NCBI RefSeq assembly: GCF_000829695.1
Contig: NZ_BBNN01000025.1
Span: 1-64,000 of the forward strand
Source of the DNA: Streptomyces sp. NBRC 110035
GTDB lineage: Bacteria > Actinomycetota > Actinomycetes > Streptomycetales > Streptomycetaceae
Direction of reading: 5' to 3'
Length of the DNA stretch: 64,000 nucleotides
The notes under the pieces were generated by a model, which saw nothing but the letters and a program-made list of their open reading frames with translations, did not search any database and was not told the DNA's origin. Shown piece by piece: positions 17,173 to 24,907 of the stretch (positions are counted from its first letter, which is position 1; each line of letters starts with the position of its first letter). Made by a program: the position numbers and the translations under genes.

Positions 17173-18320
17173 GGCCGGGGGCCCCGCACCGCCTCCGCCG
17201 CCACCGCGCGGAACTGCCGCACGGTACGGTCCCAGCGGTAACGGGCCGCGCGCTCCCTGGCCGCCTCGCCCATCAGCTCCCGCCGGTCCCCGGACAGGGC
17301 GAGGGCGCACCAGGCCGCCGCGAACGAGGACTCGCCGCGCGCCAGCACACCGGTCTCGCCGTCCACCACGGAGTCCCTGAGGCCGGGCACGTCGAAGGCG
17401 ACGGCCGGGGTCCGGCGGGTGGCCGCCTCGGTGACGACCAGGCCCCATCCCTCCACCGCGGAGGGATGCAGCAGCAGCCAGGCCGCACACAGCAGACGGT
17501 GCTTCTCCGCCTCGGACACATGGCCGGTGAACTCGACACCGGGACCGGCGAGACGTTCGAGACGCTCCCGTTCGGGGCCGTCGCCGACGATCACCAGCCG
17601 GCCGCCGGTGACCGGCCGCACCCGTTCCCACAGCCTGAGCAGCAGATCGATCCGCTTGTACTCGACGAGCCGGCCCACCGCCACGAACAGCGGCTGAGGG
17701 GAACGTCCGGTGCCCGGACCGGGCTCCTCCACACCGTTGTGCACGACCCTGATCCGCTCGCGCGGCACACCGATGCCGTGCAGCGCGTTCGCGGTCGACG
17801 GCGAGACGGCGACCAGCAGCCCGTGTTGCCGGGCACCGGTCAGCGCCCAGTGCTCGAGCCTGCGCCCGATCCGCGCCGCCGGAGCCAGCGGACCACCGAA
17901 GCGCATCCCCCACAGGTCGGTGTGCACATGGTTGACCAGGCACAGCGTCGGCCCGCGATGCCACAGCGGTGCCAGGTACGGCATGCCGTTGCACACCTCG
18001 ACCAGCAGATCGCAGTCGCCGACCTGACGGGTGAAGGCGGAACGGGCGCGCAGGTAGTGGCCGTAGGTGCCGCCCGCCGACACCACGCGGTAGTCGCGGA
18101 ACGCCGCGGGACCCCCGCACAACAGGGTGACCTGGTGGCCCATGCGGGTCAGGCCGTCGGCCAGCCGGTCGACCAGCAGCTCGGAGCCGCCGGCGGAGGG
18201 GTTGTCCAGATCGCGGTGGGCGAGGAAGACGATCCGGCGGGGATGCGCGGGGAGTGCCGGAGGGCGCTGCGGTACGCCGGGGAGCGGCGCGCGCAGCTGC
18301 GAGGGCACGTGCTGGGGCAT
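17169..18320 (-). CDS. GT4-family glycosyltransferase
   Basis: A 383-residue retaining GT-B glycosyltransferase. The N-terminal domain starts IVFLAHRDLDNPSAGGSELL, the acceptor-side glycine loop, and includes VNHVHTDLWGMRFGG. The C-terminal domain has FVAVGRLVEYKRIDLLLRLW, RLVIVGDGPERERLERLAGP and the sugar-nucleotide E-x7-E region HPSAVEGWGLVVTEAATRRT. It would add a sugar to a lipid-linked acceptor on the cytoplasmic face. I chose the ATG at 18320 with GGAG ten bases upstream; reading further upstream gives repetitive, non-protein-like sequence. It heads the nine-gene coupled run ending at 7051. Confidence 0.88.
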   Translation of the reverse strand: MPQHVPSQLRAPLPGVPQRPPALPAHPRRIVFLAHRDLDNPSAGGSELLVDRLADGLTRMGHQVTLLCGGPAAFRDYRVVSAGGTYGHYLRARSAFTRQVGDCDLLVEVCNGMPYLAPLWHRGPTLCLVNHVHTDLWGMRFGGPLAPAARIGRRLEHWALTGARQHGLLVAVSPSTANALHGIGVPRERIRVVHNGVEEPGPGTGRSPQPLFVAVGRLVEYKRIDLLLRLWERVRPVTGGRLVIVGDGPERERLERLAGPGVEFTGHVSEAEKHRLLCAAWLLLHPSAVEGWGLVVTEAATRRTPAVAFDVPGLRDSVVDGETGVLARGESSFAAAWCALALSGDRRELMGEAARERAARYRWDRTVRQFRAVAAEAVRGPRP

Positions 18321-18680
18321 CGGTGCTCCAACTCGTCTCGGGGTGCGGAACCATGCGTGGGGTACGCGGGACATGTGCGGGGTGAGGCCGGGGGGTTCGA
18401 AGGTGGTGCGGTGGTGCGGGGTGGTGCAGGGGGTGTTCGAGGTGGTGCAGGGGGTGCGGAACGGGTGGGCGGGTGGGTACGGACTTCGCACGGGCGGGGT
18501 GACATCGATCGGAACTCGCATGCCCAGCAAGAGCGTTCGGGCCCTTCCTGGGCATGAGCCGTGCACGGCTTGTGCGGGGGTGGGGTGGGACAGTTTTCGC
18601 CCAGACGTTCCCCAGTGCTACTCACCGGGATGACAATTTCGGACCTTGTTGGGCCCGAAGTCACGCAGCTCCGTGAGTGC
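18321..18680. other. 360-bp intergenic region upstream of the glycan-type operon
   Basis: It separates the DUF3068 gene from the operon on the same strand and should contain the operon promoter, which I cannot pinpoint. It contains a direct repeat of GGTGGTGCAGGGGGTG, two copies 21 bases apart between about 18420 and 18456. A short hairpin (TTTCGG ... CCGAA) near 18635-18660 lies just after the DUF3068 stop and could terminate that gene. Confidence 0.4.
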
Positions 18681-19652
18681 CTACTGGGCGGTACGGGGCG
18701 AATCGGTACGTTCTTCTTCCTTCCGGCCACGTGCCACCAGAACCCCACCGGCCACCGCGAGCACGCATCCCGCCACGGCCGCGCCGACCGGAACGGTCTC
18801 GCCCACCAGGCGCAGCTGCCCGCTGTCGCGCCTGGCCTGCCGCACGGCCTCCTTCTGCGTGCCGGTCGTGAAGGAGAGCTTCTCCGCGTCCAGCAGCACC
18901 GCGGCGTCCTCGTCCCCGCCCGGTGCCCGCAGCGTGCGCCGCGGGCCGGTCTGCGCGTAGATCACCCGGCCGGTGGCCTGGTCCACGACCAGCTCGAGGC
19001 CGTGGTTGGAGTACCACTCCTCGGCCAGCACCTGCGGCCGGTCCGGTTCGTCCACGAGGGCGCCCGGCACCAGCCGGGTGCCGGTCTTCGTCGCCGGCAC
19101 CGAAGCGGTGAACCGGTAGCCCGTGTGTCCCTGCACCTTCTCGGTGCCCCGGTAGCGCATCACGACCGTGTCGCCGAGGGTGTTGTCCCACCACTGGTAG
19201 GAGCGTTTCTGCACGTCGAAGGGGAACTTGAGGTACGCCTCGCCCTCGATGTGCGGCTTCTCCTCGCAGCAGTGCACCGGCTTCGTGGTCCTGCGGTCCA
19301 GCACCCAGCGGTGCGGGGTGAAGTCCAGCGCGTCGTGCGGATCGGCGGCCGGCAGCGACGCGTCGGTGTCGACCGTGGTCGTCACGTCCCACACGGCGTT
19401 CCCGCTGCGTTCGCTGTCCTCGACGTTCCCGCGCACCTTCTGGGTGACGGTGATCGTCCGACCCGGCACGGTCTCGACCTTCTCGAGGTCGATCACGCTG
19501 CCCCGGCCCTTGTAGACGGCGGTGGTGTCGATGTCGATCGGGTTCACCGCGGCACGCGGCTGCACGTACCAGGCCAGCAGGGGGGCCAGCACCAGCAGAA
19601 ACGTGCCGAGGCCCAGCAGGACCAGGGAGAAAGGGGAGGCTGTACGGCGCAT
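18681..19652 (-). CDS. DUF3068 (PorA-like family) membrane-anchored surface protein
   Basis: A 323-residue protein with an N-terminal helix (LVLLGLGTFLLVLAPLLAWY, about residues 10-29), a long extracytoplasmic beta-rich domain, and a C-terminal helix (VPVGAAVAGCVLAVAGGVLV) followed by a short charged tail. Hallmarks of DUF3068 include TTAVYKGRG, RRTTKPVHCCEEKPHIEGEA with a CC pair, WWDNTL, and ADRVIYAQTGPRRTL-like text near the end. Family function is unknown; databases group it with PorA-type porins. The ATG at 19652 has CTGGAG upstream. A strong promoter lies at 19784-19812. Its position next to surface-glycan genes suggests an envelope role. Confidence 0.82.
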   Translation of the reverse strand: MRRTASPFSLVLLGLGTFLLVLAPLLAWYVQPRAAVNPIDIDTTAVYKGRGSVIDLEKVETVPGRTITVTQKVRGNVEDSERSGNAVWDVTTTVDTDASLPAADPHDALDFTPHRWVLDRRTTKPVHCCEEKPHIEGEAYLKFPFDVQKRSYQWWDNTLGDTVVMRYRGTEKVQGHTGYRFTASVPATKTGTRLVPGALVDEPDRPQVLAEEWYSNHGLELVVDQATGRVIYAQTGPRRTLRAPGGDEDAAVLLDAEKLSFTTGTQKEAVRQARRDSGQLRLVGETVPVGAAVAGCVLAVAGGVLVARGRKEEERTDSPRTAQ

Positions 19653-19783
19653 CCGGGCACTCCAGAGGCTCGGGACGGATCGGCGCGAACGGGCCGACTC
19701 CGTGGAGGAAAACGCGCGTGCGAGAGGGGCGGAGCCATCCGGCACCCCCTGCGGGCCGGGACCGTGCTCCCTCTGGGCCGGGA

Positions 19784-19828
19784 ACCGTAGGCGCCCCTTG
19801 ACTCAGTGTCAATGTGCACTCGACACTG
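19784..19828 (-). promoter_or_regulatory. Promoter of the DUF3068 gene with overlapping inverted repeat
   Basis: Reading on the minus strand, TTGACA (19812-19807), a 17-base spacer and TACGGT (19789-19784) make a near-consensus housekeeping promoter. The -35 lies beside an inverted repeat CAGTGTC (19804-19810) and GACACTG (19822-19828) with an 11-base centre, which would suit a dimeric repressor. A weaker plus-strand promoter (TTGACT at 19798, GACACT at 19822) overlaps it and could serve the small divergent gene. Confidence 0.6.
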
Positions 19829-19902
19829 GGGAGCGACGGGCAGGGGTGGCCGGACGAGCGTGCGGGGGTGGGGAAACCTCCGACAGAGAGGCTGTCCCTG
19901 AG

Positions 19903-20055
19903 ATGTCCAGACTGCTTGCCGCCGCGCTGACGGTCGCGCTCGCCACGGTCCTCGCCGTGGGCGCCGCGCTCGGCGTGGTCGCGCTGCTCGATGCCCGGCC
20001 CGACCAGCCGAACACACCGTTGATCACCTACGAACAAGCGGGCCAGGGGAGCTGA
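19903..20055 (+). CDS. Small single-helix secreted or membrane protein (DUF2613-like)
   Basis: A 50-residue peptide: a basic start, one hydrophobic helix (LLAAALTVALATVLAVGAAL, residues 4-23) and a short hydrophilic tail ending TPLITYEQAGQGS. The size and shape match the DUF2613-type tiny actinobacterial proteins, though the family assignment is tentative. It ends 3 bases before the PucR-type regulator start, so the two are co-transcribed. The upstream Shine-Dalgarno is weak (GAGAGG). Function unknown. Confidence 0.55.
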   Translation: MSRLLAAALTVALATVLAVGAALGVVALLDARPDQPNTPLITYEQAGQGS

Positions 20056-20058
20056 CCG

Positions 20059-21306
20059 GTGACGGCGCCCAGAACCGTCACGGCCCGCTCCGCCTGGCAC
20101 GACGTACCGCGCACCCAGGTGCACCGGTTCGCCGAGACCGCCATGGCCGAGATCCCTGGACTCGCCGAAGAGATCATGAGCGAGATCCAGCGCGAGTACC
20201 CGGAGCTCCCCGTCGTCCTCGACGACTCGGGCGAACCGATGGCACTCGTCGGCATCCGCCGCGCCATCGAGGTGTTCGTGCAGCACCTCGAGCATGCCGA
20301 CTACTCGGCCGGCCGTCCCACCGTTCCGCCCGGCATGTTCCACGACTTCGGGCGCGGCGAGGGACTGCACGGGCGGTCGCTCGACTCGCTCCAGGCGATC
20401 TACCGGCTCGGTGTCCGGCTGGCCTGGCGCCGGCTCGCCGAGATCGGCCAGCGCATCGACATCCCGCCCCCCGCGATGTACGAACTCGTCGACGCGGGCT
20501 ACGAGTACCTGGACGGACTGGTCGACCAGTCCGTACGCGGCTACGCCGAGGCGGCCGCCCGCCAGGCCGGGGAGCGGCTGCGGCTGCAGCGCCGGCTGAT
20601 GGAGCTCCTGCTCACCGAACACCACCGGGGCGATCCCGCCGACGCGCTCGCCGAGCGGGCCGCCCGCATCGGCTGGCCGCTGCCCGGGAAGGTCGCGGTG
20701 GGCGTGCTGCGGCGCCCCGCGCGTGAGGCGGTCGCGCCCGCCGTGGGCCAGGAGGTGCTGCTCGACATGGAGTACGAGCAGCCCCGCATGATCGTTCCTG
20801 AGCCGGACGCCGCCGGTCGCCCCGAACTGCTGCACCGCGCGCTCGCCGGCTGGTCCGGCGCGATCGGCCCGCCGGTGCCGCCGGCCGACGCGGCGAAGTC
20901 GCTGCGCTGGGCCGAGGCCGCCCTGCGCCTGATGGAACGCGGACTGCTGCCCGACGGCGAGATGCTGCGCTGCACCCAGCACACCGAGGCGCTGGTGCTG
21001 CTCCAGCCCGAGGAACTCATCGACGACCTCGCGCTCAAGTGCCTCGCCCCGCTGGCCCACTGCGCCCCCACGAACGCGCGGCGGCTCGCGGAAACGCTGC
21101 TGGCGTGGCTGGAGACCCGGGGTGGCGCGCCCGAGGTGGCGGCCCGGCTCGGCGTGCACCCGCAGACCGTCCGTTACCGGCTGCGGCAGATCCGCGAACT
21201 GTGGGGCGACGAGATCGACGACCCGGACCGCCGCTTCGAACTCGAACTGGTCCTCCGCGCCCAACGCCTCCGCGGCGAACTGGGGACCCCCGGCCGCCAC
21301 CACTGA
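20059..21306 (+). CDS. PucR-family transcriptional regulator
   Basis: A 415-residue regulator. The C-terminal about 65 residues are the PucR-type HTH_30 domain: ETLLAWLETRGGAPEVAARL, then GVHPQTVRYRLRQIRELWGD. The N-terminal 200 residues resemble the RsbRD-like sensor region common in actinobacterial PucR proteins (EIPGLAEEIMSEIQREYPEL; LHGRSLDSLQAIYRLGVRLA). The centre is a GGDEF-like degenerate fold with no catalytic motif. The GTG start at 20059 follows GGGGAGCTGACCG. Its target is unknown; it is not beside purine or proline genes. The small membrane peptide upstream is the only co-transcribed neighbour. Confidence 0.85.
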   Translation: MTAPRTVTARSAWHDVPRTQVHRFAETAMAEIPGLAEEIMSEIQREYPELPVVLDDSGEPMALVGIRRAIEVFVQHLEHADYSAGRPTVPPGMFHDFGRGEGLHGRSLDSLQAIYRLGVRLAWRRLAEIGQRIDIPPPAMYELVDAGYEYLDGLVDQSVRGYAEAAARQAGERLRLQRRLMELLLTEHHRGDPADALAERAARIGWPLPGKVAVGVLRRPAREAVAPAVGQEVLLDMEYEQPRMIVPEPDAAGRPELLHRALAGWSGAIGPPVPPADAAKSLRWAEAALRLMERGLLPDGEMLRCTQHTEALVLLQPEELIDDLALKCLAPLAHCAPTNARRLAETLLAWLETRGGAPEVAARLGVHPQTVRYRLRQIRELWGDEIDDPDRRFELELVLRAQRLRGELGTPGRHH

Positions 21307-21669
21307 ACGGGGGCACCGGCCCCGGCGGGACCGGCGCCGAGCGGCGTGGAGAGACGGTCCGGCAGGCCGGCGGGGCCAGCAGCCCCCGATGCCCGGCGGA
21401 GGGACGGCCGGTCCGGCCGGTCTGGAGCGGGGTGGCACGGAGGCCGGGACGGCGGGTCCGGCGGTGGGTGGAGGGGCGGGTCGGCCCGGTGGGGGTTGGT
21501 TCAGTCGGTGGGAGGGCGGGTCCTGTGGGAGCGGCAGTGGCCCGCAGGGTCCGTGTGGTGAGGGGGCGGGGGGTTCGGCGGTGGGTGGAGGGGCGGCCGG
21601 TCCGGCGGGTGTGGCAGGAGCCGCGGGACTCGCAGGTCCGGTGGGAAACGCAGCGGCTCTCCGGCAGGC
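21307..21669. other. 363-bp G-rich intergenic region with direct repeats
   Basis: Strand-asymmetric, extremely G-rich sequence. A 21-base direct repeat (CGGCGGTGGGTGGAGGGGCG, plus one G) occurs at 21459-21479 and 21576-21596, 117 bases apart, with many GGTGGG-like variants between. No gene is supported. The G runs on one strand could form quadruplex structures. Confidence 0.5.
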
Positions 21670-21671
21670 CA

Positions 21672-21739
21672 TTGCCCGGGTGGAGCCGGATGGTTAGCCT
21701 GTGTGTTCGTCATTCCGATCGCCTGTTGGTATCTCGAAC
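21672..21739 (+). promoter_or_regulatory. iclR-type gene promoter with two operator-like boxes
   Basis: TTGCCC (21672-21677), a 17-base spacer and TAGCCT (21695-21700) form a plausible promoter. Directly downstream lie two imperfect boxes, TTCGTCATTCCGA (21706-21718) and TTGGTATCTCGAAC (21726-21739). The second shares ATCTCGAAC with the perfect box at the sugar-importer promoter (28373-28386). Autoregulation by the IclR protein is the simplest reading. Confidence 0.55.
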
Positions 21740-21769
21740 GGGCTGAGACATACAGGGAGGGGGCCGGTC

Positions 21770-22543
21770 GTGGGGCGCCTCGTACCAGCCGTGACCCGGG
21801 CTCTCGACATTCTCGAGCTCTTCCTCGAAGGGGACGGGACTCTTTCCGCCCCCGACATCGTGCGCAGGCTCCAGCTGCCGCGCACCACCGTGCACGAACT
21901 GGTGACCACGCTCGCCGCCCGGAAGTACATCGTCCCGGTGACCGGCCAGCCCGGCCGCTACCGGCTCGGTGTCCGCCCGTACCAGCTCGGTGCCCGCTAC
22001 GCCGAGCACCTCGACCTCGCCGCCGAGGGCCAGCAGGTGGCCCGGTCCGTCGCCGAGACCTGCGACGAGACGGTGCACGTGGCGATCCTGGAGGACACCG
22101 ACGTCATCTACATCGCCAAGGTGGACTCCACCCACGCGGTACGGATGGTGTCCGCGGCCGGCCGCCGGCTGCCGGCGCACTGCACCTCGGTGGGCAAGAT
22201 GCTGCTGGCCTCCCTCCCCGAGAGGGAACTCGCCGCGCGCCTGCCCGACGACGCCGGGCTGGCCGCGATGACCTCCCACAGCATCACCGACCCGACCGCC
22301 CTGCGCGAGGCCCTCGCGCAGATCCGTGCCCGGGGCGTCGCCGTGGAGAGCCGCGAGTCCAACCCGGACGTCAGCTGCGTGGCCGCCCCGGTCCGCGACC
22401 GCACCGGGCAGGTGGTCGCCGCGCTGTCCATCTCCGTACCGATGATCCGCTGGAGCGACGACCGTCTCGCCGAGCTGGAACAGCTCGCCGTCAAGGGCGC
22501 CGACGACCTGTCCGAGCGACTCGGCCACCGGAGGGCGTCATGA
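21770..22543 (+). CDS. IclR-family transcriptional regulator
   Basis: A 257-residue regulator. Residues about 5-65 are the winged HTH (RALDILELFLEGDGTLSAPD, then RRLQLPRTTVHELVTTLAAR). The remainder is the IclR effector domain with VHVAILEDTDVIYIAKVDS, the conserved LPAHCTSVGKMLLASLPE and VSCVAAPVRDRTGQVVAALS. IclR proteins bind small acids or sugars and usually repress catabolic genes. The GTG at 21770 is preceded by GGGAGG. Its stop overlaps the SMP-30 lactonase start as ATGA, so regulator and enzyme are made together. Matching boxes at other sugar promoters in the window suggest it controls them. Confidence 0.9.
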   Translation: MGRLVPAVTRALDILELFLEGDGTLSAPDIVRRLQLPRTTVHELVTTLAARKYIVPVTGQPGRYRLGVRPYQLGARYAEHLDLAAEGQQVARSVAETCDETVHVAILEDTDVIYIAKVDSTHAVRMVSAAGRRLPAHCTSVGKMLLASLPERELAARLPDDAGLAAMTSHSITDPTALREALAQIRARGVAVESRESNPDVSCVAAPVRDRTGQVVAALSISVPMIRWSDDRLAELEQLAVKGADDLSERLGHRRAS

Positions 22544-23409
22544 CGACGAAGAGCGGTGCCGCCTCCTACGAGGTCGCGGTCCGGGCGCGGTCCGCCCTGG
22601 GCGAGGGCCCCACCTGGGACGCGGCGGCCGGCCGCCTCCTGTGGATCGACATCCTGGGTTCCCGGATCCACACCTACGATCCGGCCACCGGCCGGCGCAC
22701 CCTGCGCCGCAGCGAACAGCACGTGGGCGCGGTCAAGCCGCGGGCGGGCGGCGGCCTGGTCCTCAACCTGCGGGACGGCGTCGGCCTGCTCGACCCCGAC
22801 GACACCTTCCGCTGGCTGCGCCACGAGCCCGTGCCCGGCCGCCGCGGCAACGACGCCGCCGTCGCCCCCGACGGCGCCCTGTGGACCGGCACCATGCGCT
22901 ACGACGAGGCCACCGGCGGCGGCACGCTCGCGCGCGTCACCGGTGACGGCACCGCCGAAACCGTCCTCGACGACGTGACGGTGAGCAACGGCACCGGCTG
23001 GAGCCCCGACGGGCGCCTGATGTACTACATCGACACCCCCACCCGCCGTATCGACGTGCTCGACCACGACCCGGACACCGGCAGGGTCACCGGCCGGCGC
23101 CCGCTGGCCGAGGTCGAGGACGGCGCGGGCTTCCCCGACGGCCTCACCGTCGACGCCGGGGGGTGCGTGTGGGTGGCCCTGTGGGACGGCGCGGCGGTAC
23201 GCCGCTACACCCCGGCCGGCGCCCTGGACCGGGTGATCGAACTCCCGGTCCCGCGGGTCACGGCCTGCGCCTTCGGCGGCCGGGGCCTGACCGACCTGTA
23301 CGTCACCACGGCCCGGGTGGGCCTGGACCCCGCGCCCCCGCTGGCCGGCTCGCTCCTGGTCGTGCCGGGCGCGGGCGAGGGCGTGGCCCAGCCCGCCTTC
23401 GCGGGCTGA
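22540..23409 (+). CDS. SMP-30/gluconolactonase-family sugar lactonase
   Basis: A 289-residue six-bladed beta-propeller lactonase. Metal ligands are visible: E22 in LGEGPTWD, Asn in VSNGTGWSPDG and Asp in GAGFPDGLTVDAGG, with RRGNDAAVAPDGALWTGTM in the middle blades. It hydrolyses aldono-lactones to aldonic acids. It is translationally coupled to the IclR regulator. In the context of the dehydrogenase and dehydratase at 55.4-57.6 kb it would supply the lactonase step of an oxidative, non-phosphorylating sugar route (for example L-arabinono- or D-galactono-lactone). The exact sugar is not determined by sequence. Confidence 0.88.
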   Translation: MTTKSGAASYEVAVRARSALGEGPTWDAAAGRLLWIDILGSRIHTYDPATGRRTLRRSEQHVGAVKPRAGGGLVLNLRDGVGLLDPDDTFRWLRHEPVPGRRGNDAAVAPDGALWTGTMRYDEATGGGTLARVTGDGTAETVLDDVTVSNGTGWSPDGRLMYYIDTPTRRIDVLDHDPDTGRVTGRRPLAEVEDGAGFPDGLTVDAGGCVWVALWDGAAVRRYTPAGALDRVIELPVPRVTACAFGGRGLTDLYVTTARVGLDPAPPLAGSLLVVPGAGEGVAQPAFAG

Positions 23410-23447
23410 CGCGGGGCCGGGCGCCGCTGCCCGGCGCTCCTGCCTGC

Positions 23448-23479
23448 CCGGCCCCTGCCCGGCCCCGGGCAGGGGCCGG
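23448..23479. terminator. Bidirectional terminator between convergent genes
   Basis: A perfect inverted repeat, CCGGCCCCTGCCCGG at 23448-23462 and its complement at 23465-23479, lies 38 bases after the lactonase stop and 12 bases before the end of the convergent FAD enzyme gene. It can stop transcription from both sides. Confidence 0.75.
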
Positions 23480-23491
23480 CCGACCCGCTGC

Positions 23492-24907
23492 TCAGACCCC
23501 CGTACGATCCAGCCGTTCGAGGACCTTCCGCTCGCCCGGAGTCATCGGCGGCAGGGTCGACGGGGGCAGCGGGGAGCCCGCGAGGGCGGCGAGCACCGTG
23601 GCCGGACGGAGCATCCGGGCCGGGGGTGTCCGCAGACCGGTGACGCCCCACAGCGCGGAGGCAGCCGGGTAGGAACCGGTGGCCGCCCGCGTGACGCGCC
23701 GGGTGTACGCGGAGACGACGCGGTCGGCGGCGGTCGGCGTACCGCCGCGCACCCCCGGGTACAGCACGTCCTGACTGACCGCCATGGACCAGGCCCCCTC
23801 CGCCACCCGTGCCGCACCCCGCTGCACCCGCCGGGCGAGGCCGGGCGCGCCGAGTTCGCCCGCCACCCCCTTCAGCTCCCGGCCGAGGACCCGCGCGCCG
23901 AACGCGGCCACCGACATGCCGTGCCCGTACGCCGGGTTGAAGGTGGCCAGCGCGTCCCCGAGTGCCACGAAGCCGTCCGGCCACCGGGGCGCCTTCTCCA
24001 GGTACCGCCGCACGTTGCTCGTCGACCGGCTCAGACGGACGTCGGTGAGCGGCTGCGCGCCGGAGACCAGCCGGCCCACGATCGGGTCCGGCAGGCCGAG
24101 CATGTACCGCAGGAAGCCCTCCGGGTCCGCGGGCGGCTCACCGCCGCGCGAGCCGCCGCAGCTCACCAGCCACCGGCCGCCCTCGACGGGCATGACCATC
24201 GCGCTGCGCGCCGGCCGGGAGACGAACGGGTTCGCCTGCACGATCGTCAGCGGGAACCTTTCCGCACCCTCCGGAACCCGGTACAGGCGCGACGCGTTGA
24301 CCAGCCCGGAGTCCACGGTCCGCTCCCGGATGCCGGACAGGCCGAGCCCGTCCAGCCAGGTCACGACCCGCGTACCGCGCCCGCTCGCGTCGACGACGAG
24401 GTCCGCGTCGAGTTCCTCGTCACGGTGTTCGTCGTCGGCCACCGCCACCCGTACCCCGTGAACCCGCCCAACGGAGCCGGTCAGCCCGGTCACCGCCGCC
24501 TTGCGGATCTTTACCGGCGCGTGTTCCAGCACCGCGGTCCGTATCACCCAGTCCAGCAGCGGCCGGGTGCAGGTCAGCATCACCGGTCCCGTGCGCCGCC
24601 ACCGCCGCAGCCAGCCCTCGGAGGTGAGGGCCAGCAGGCCCGAGCTGAGGGAGACCTCGTGCGCGCCGGCGGCGAGCAGCCGCCCCCGCGGATCCACGCC
24701 CGGCAGCAGTTCCTCCATCGCGTCCAGCCCGCCCGGCATCAGCAGGTGCGCGTGGTGCCCCTGCGGCAGCCCCCGGCGGTGCCCGGGCCCCTCGGGCAGG
24801 TCGTCGCGGTCCAGCACGACCACCTCGTCCGCTCCGGCGTCGGACAGGGCGGCCGCGGCCAGCATGCCGGCCAGCCCGGCACCGATGACGACAGCTCTAC
24901 GCGACAT
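23492..24907 (-). CDS. FAD-dependent monooxygenase/oxidoreductase
   Basis: A 471-residue flavoprotein of the geranylgeranyl-reductase/PHBH-like group. The dinucleotide fold is AVVIGAGLAGMLAAAALSDAG (GxGxxG at 9-14), the second FAD contact is DLVVDASGRGTRVVTWLDGL, and the third is GFVALGDALATFNPAYGHGM. Such enzymes hydroxylate, epoxidise or reduce small lipophilic substrates. The first bases overlap the preceding membrane-protein gene by 11, so it is the last cistron of the peptidase-DUF6545 unit. The length is normal. The substrate is unknown; the context suggests a small signalling or lipid molecule, but that is a guess. Confidence 0.82.
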   Translation of the reverse strand: MSRRAVVIGAGLAGMLAAAALSDAGADEVVVLDRDDLPEGPGHRRGLPQGHHAHLLMPGGLDAMEELLPGVDPRGRLLAAGAHEVSLSSGLLALTSEGWLRRWRRTGPVMLTCTRPLLDWVIRTAVLEHAPVKIRKAAVTGLTGSVGRVHGVRVAVADDEHRDEELDADLVVDASGRGTRVVTWLDGLGLSGIRERTVDSGLVNASRLYRVPEGAERFPLTIVQANPFVSRPARSAMVMPVEGGRWLVSCGGSRGGEPPADPEGFLRYMLGLPDPIVGRLVSGAQPLTDVRLSRSTSNVRRYLEKAPRWPDGFVALGDALATFNPAYGHGMSVAAFGARVLGRELKGVAGELGAPGLARRVQRGAARVAEGAWSMAVSQDVLYPGVRGGTPTAADRVVSAYTRRVTRAATGSYPAASALWGVTGLRTPPARMLRPATVLAALAGSPLPPSTLPPMTPGERKVLERLDRTGV

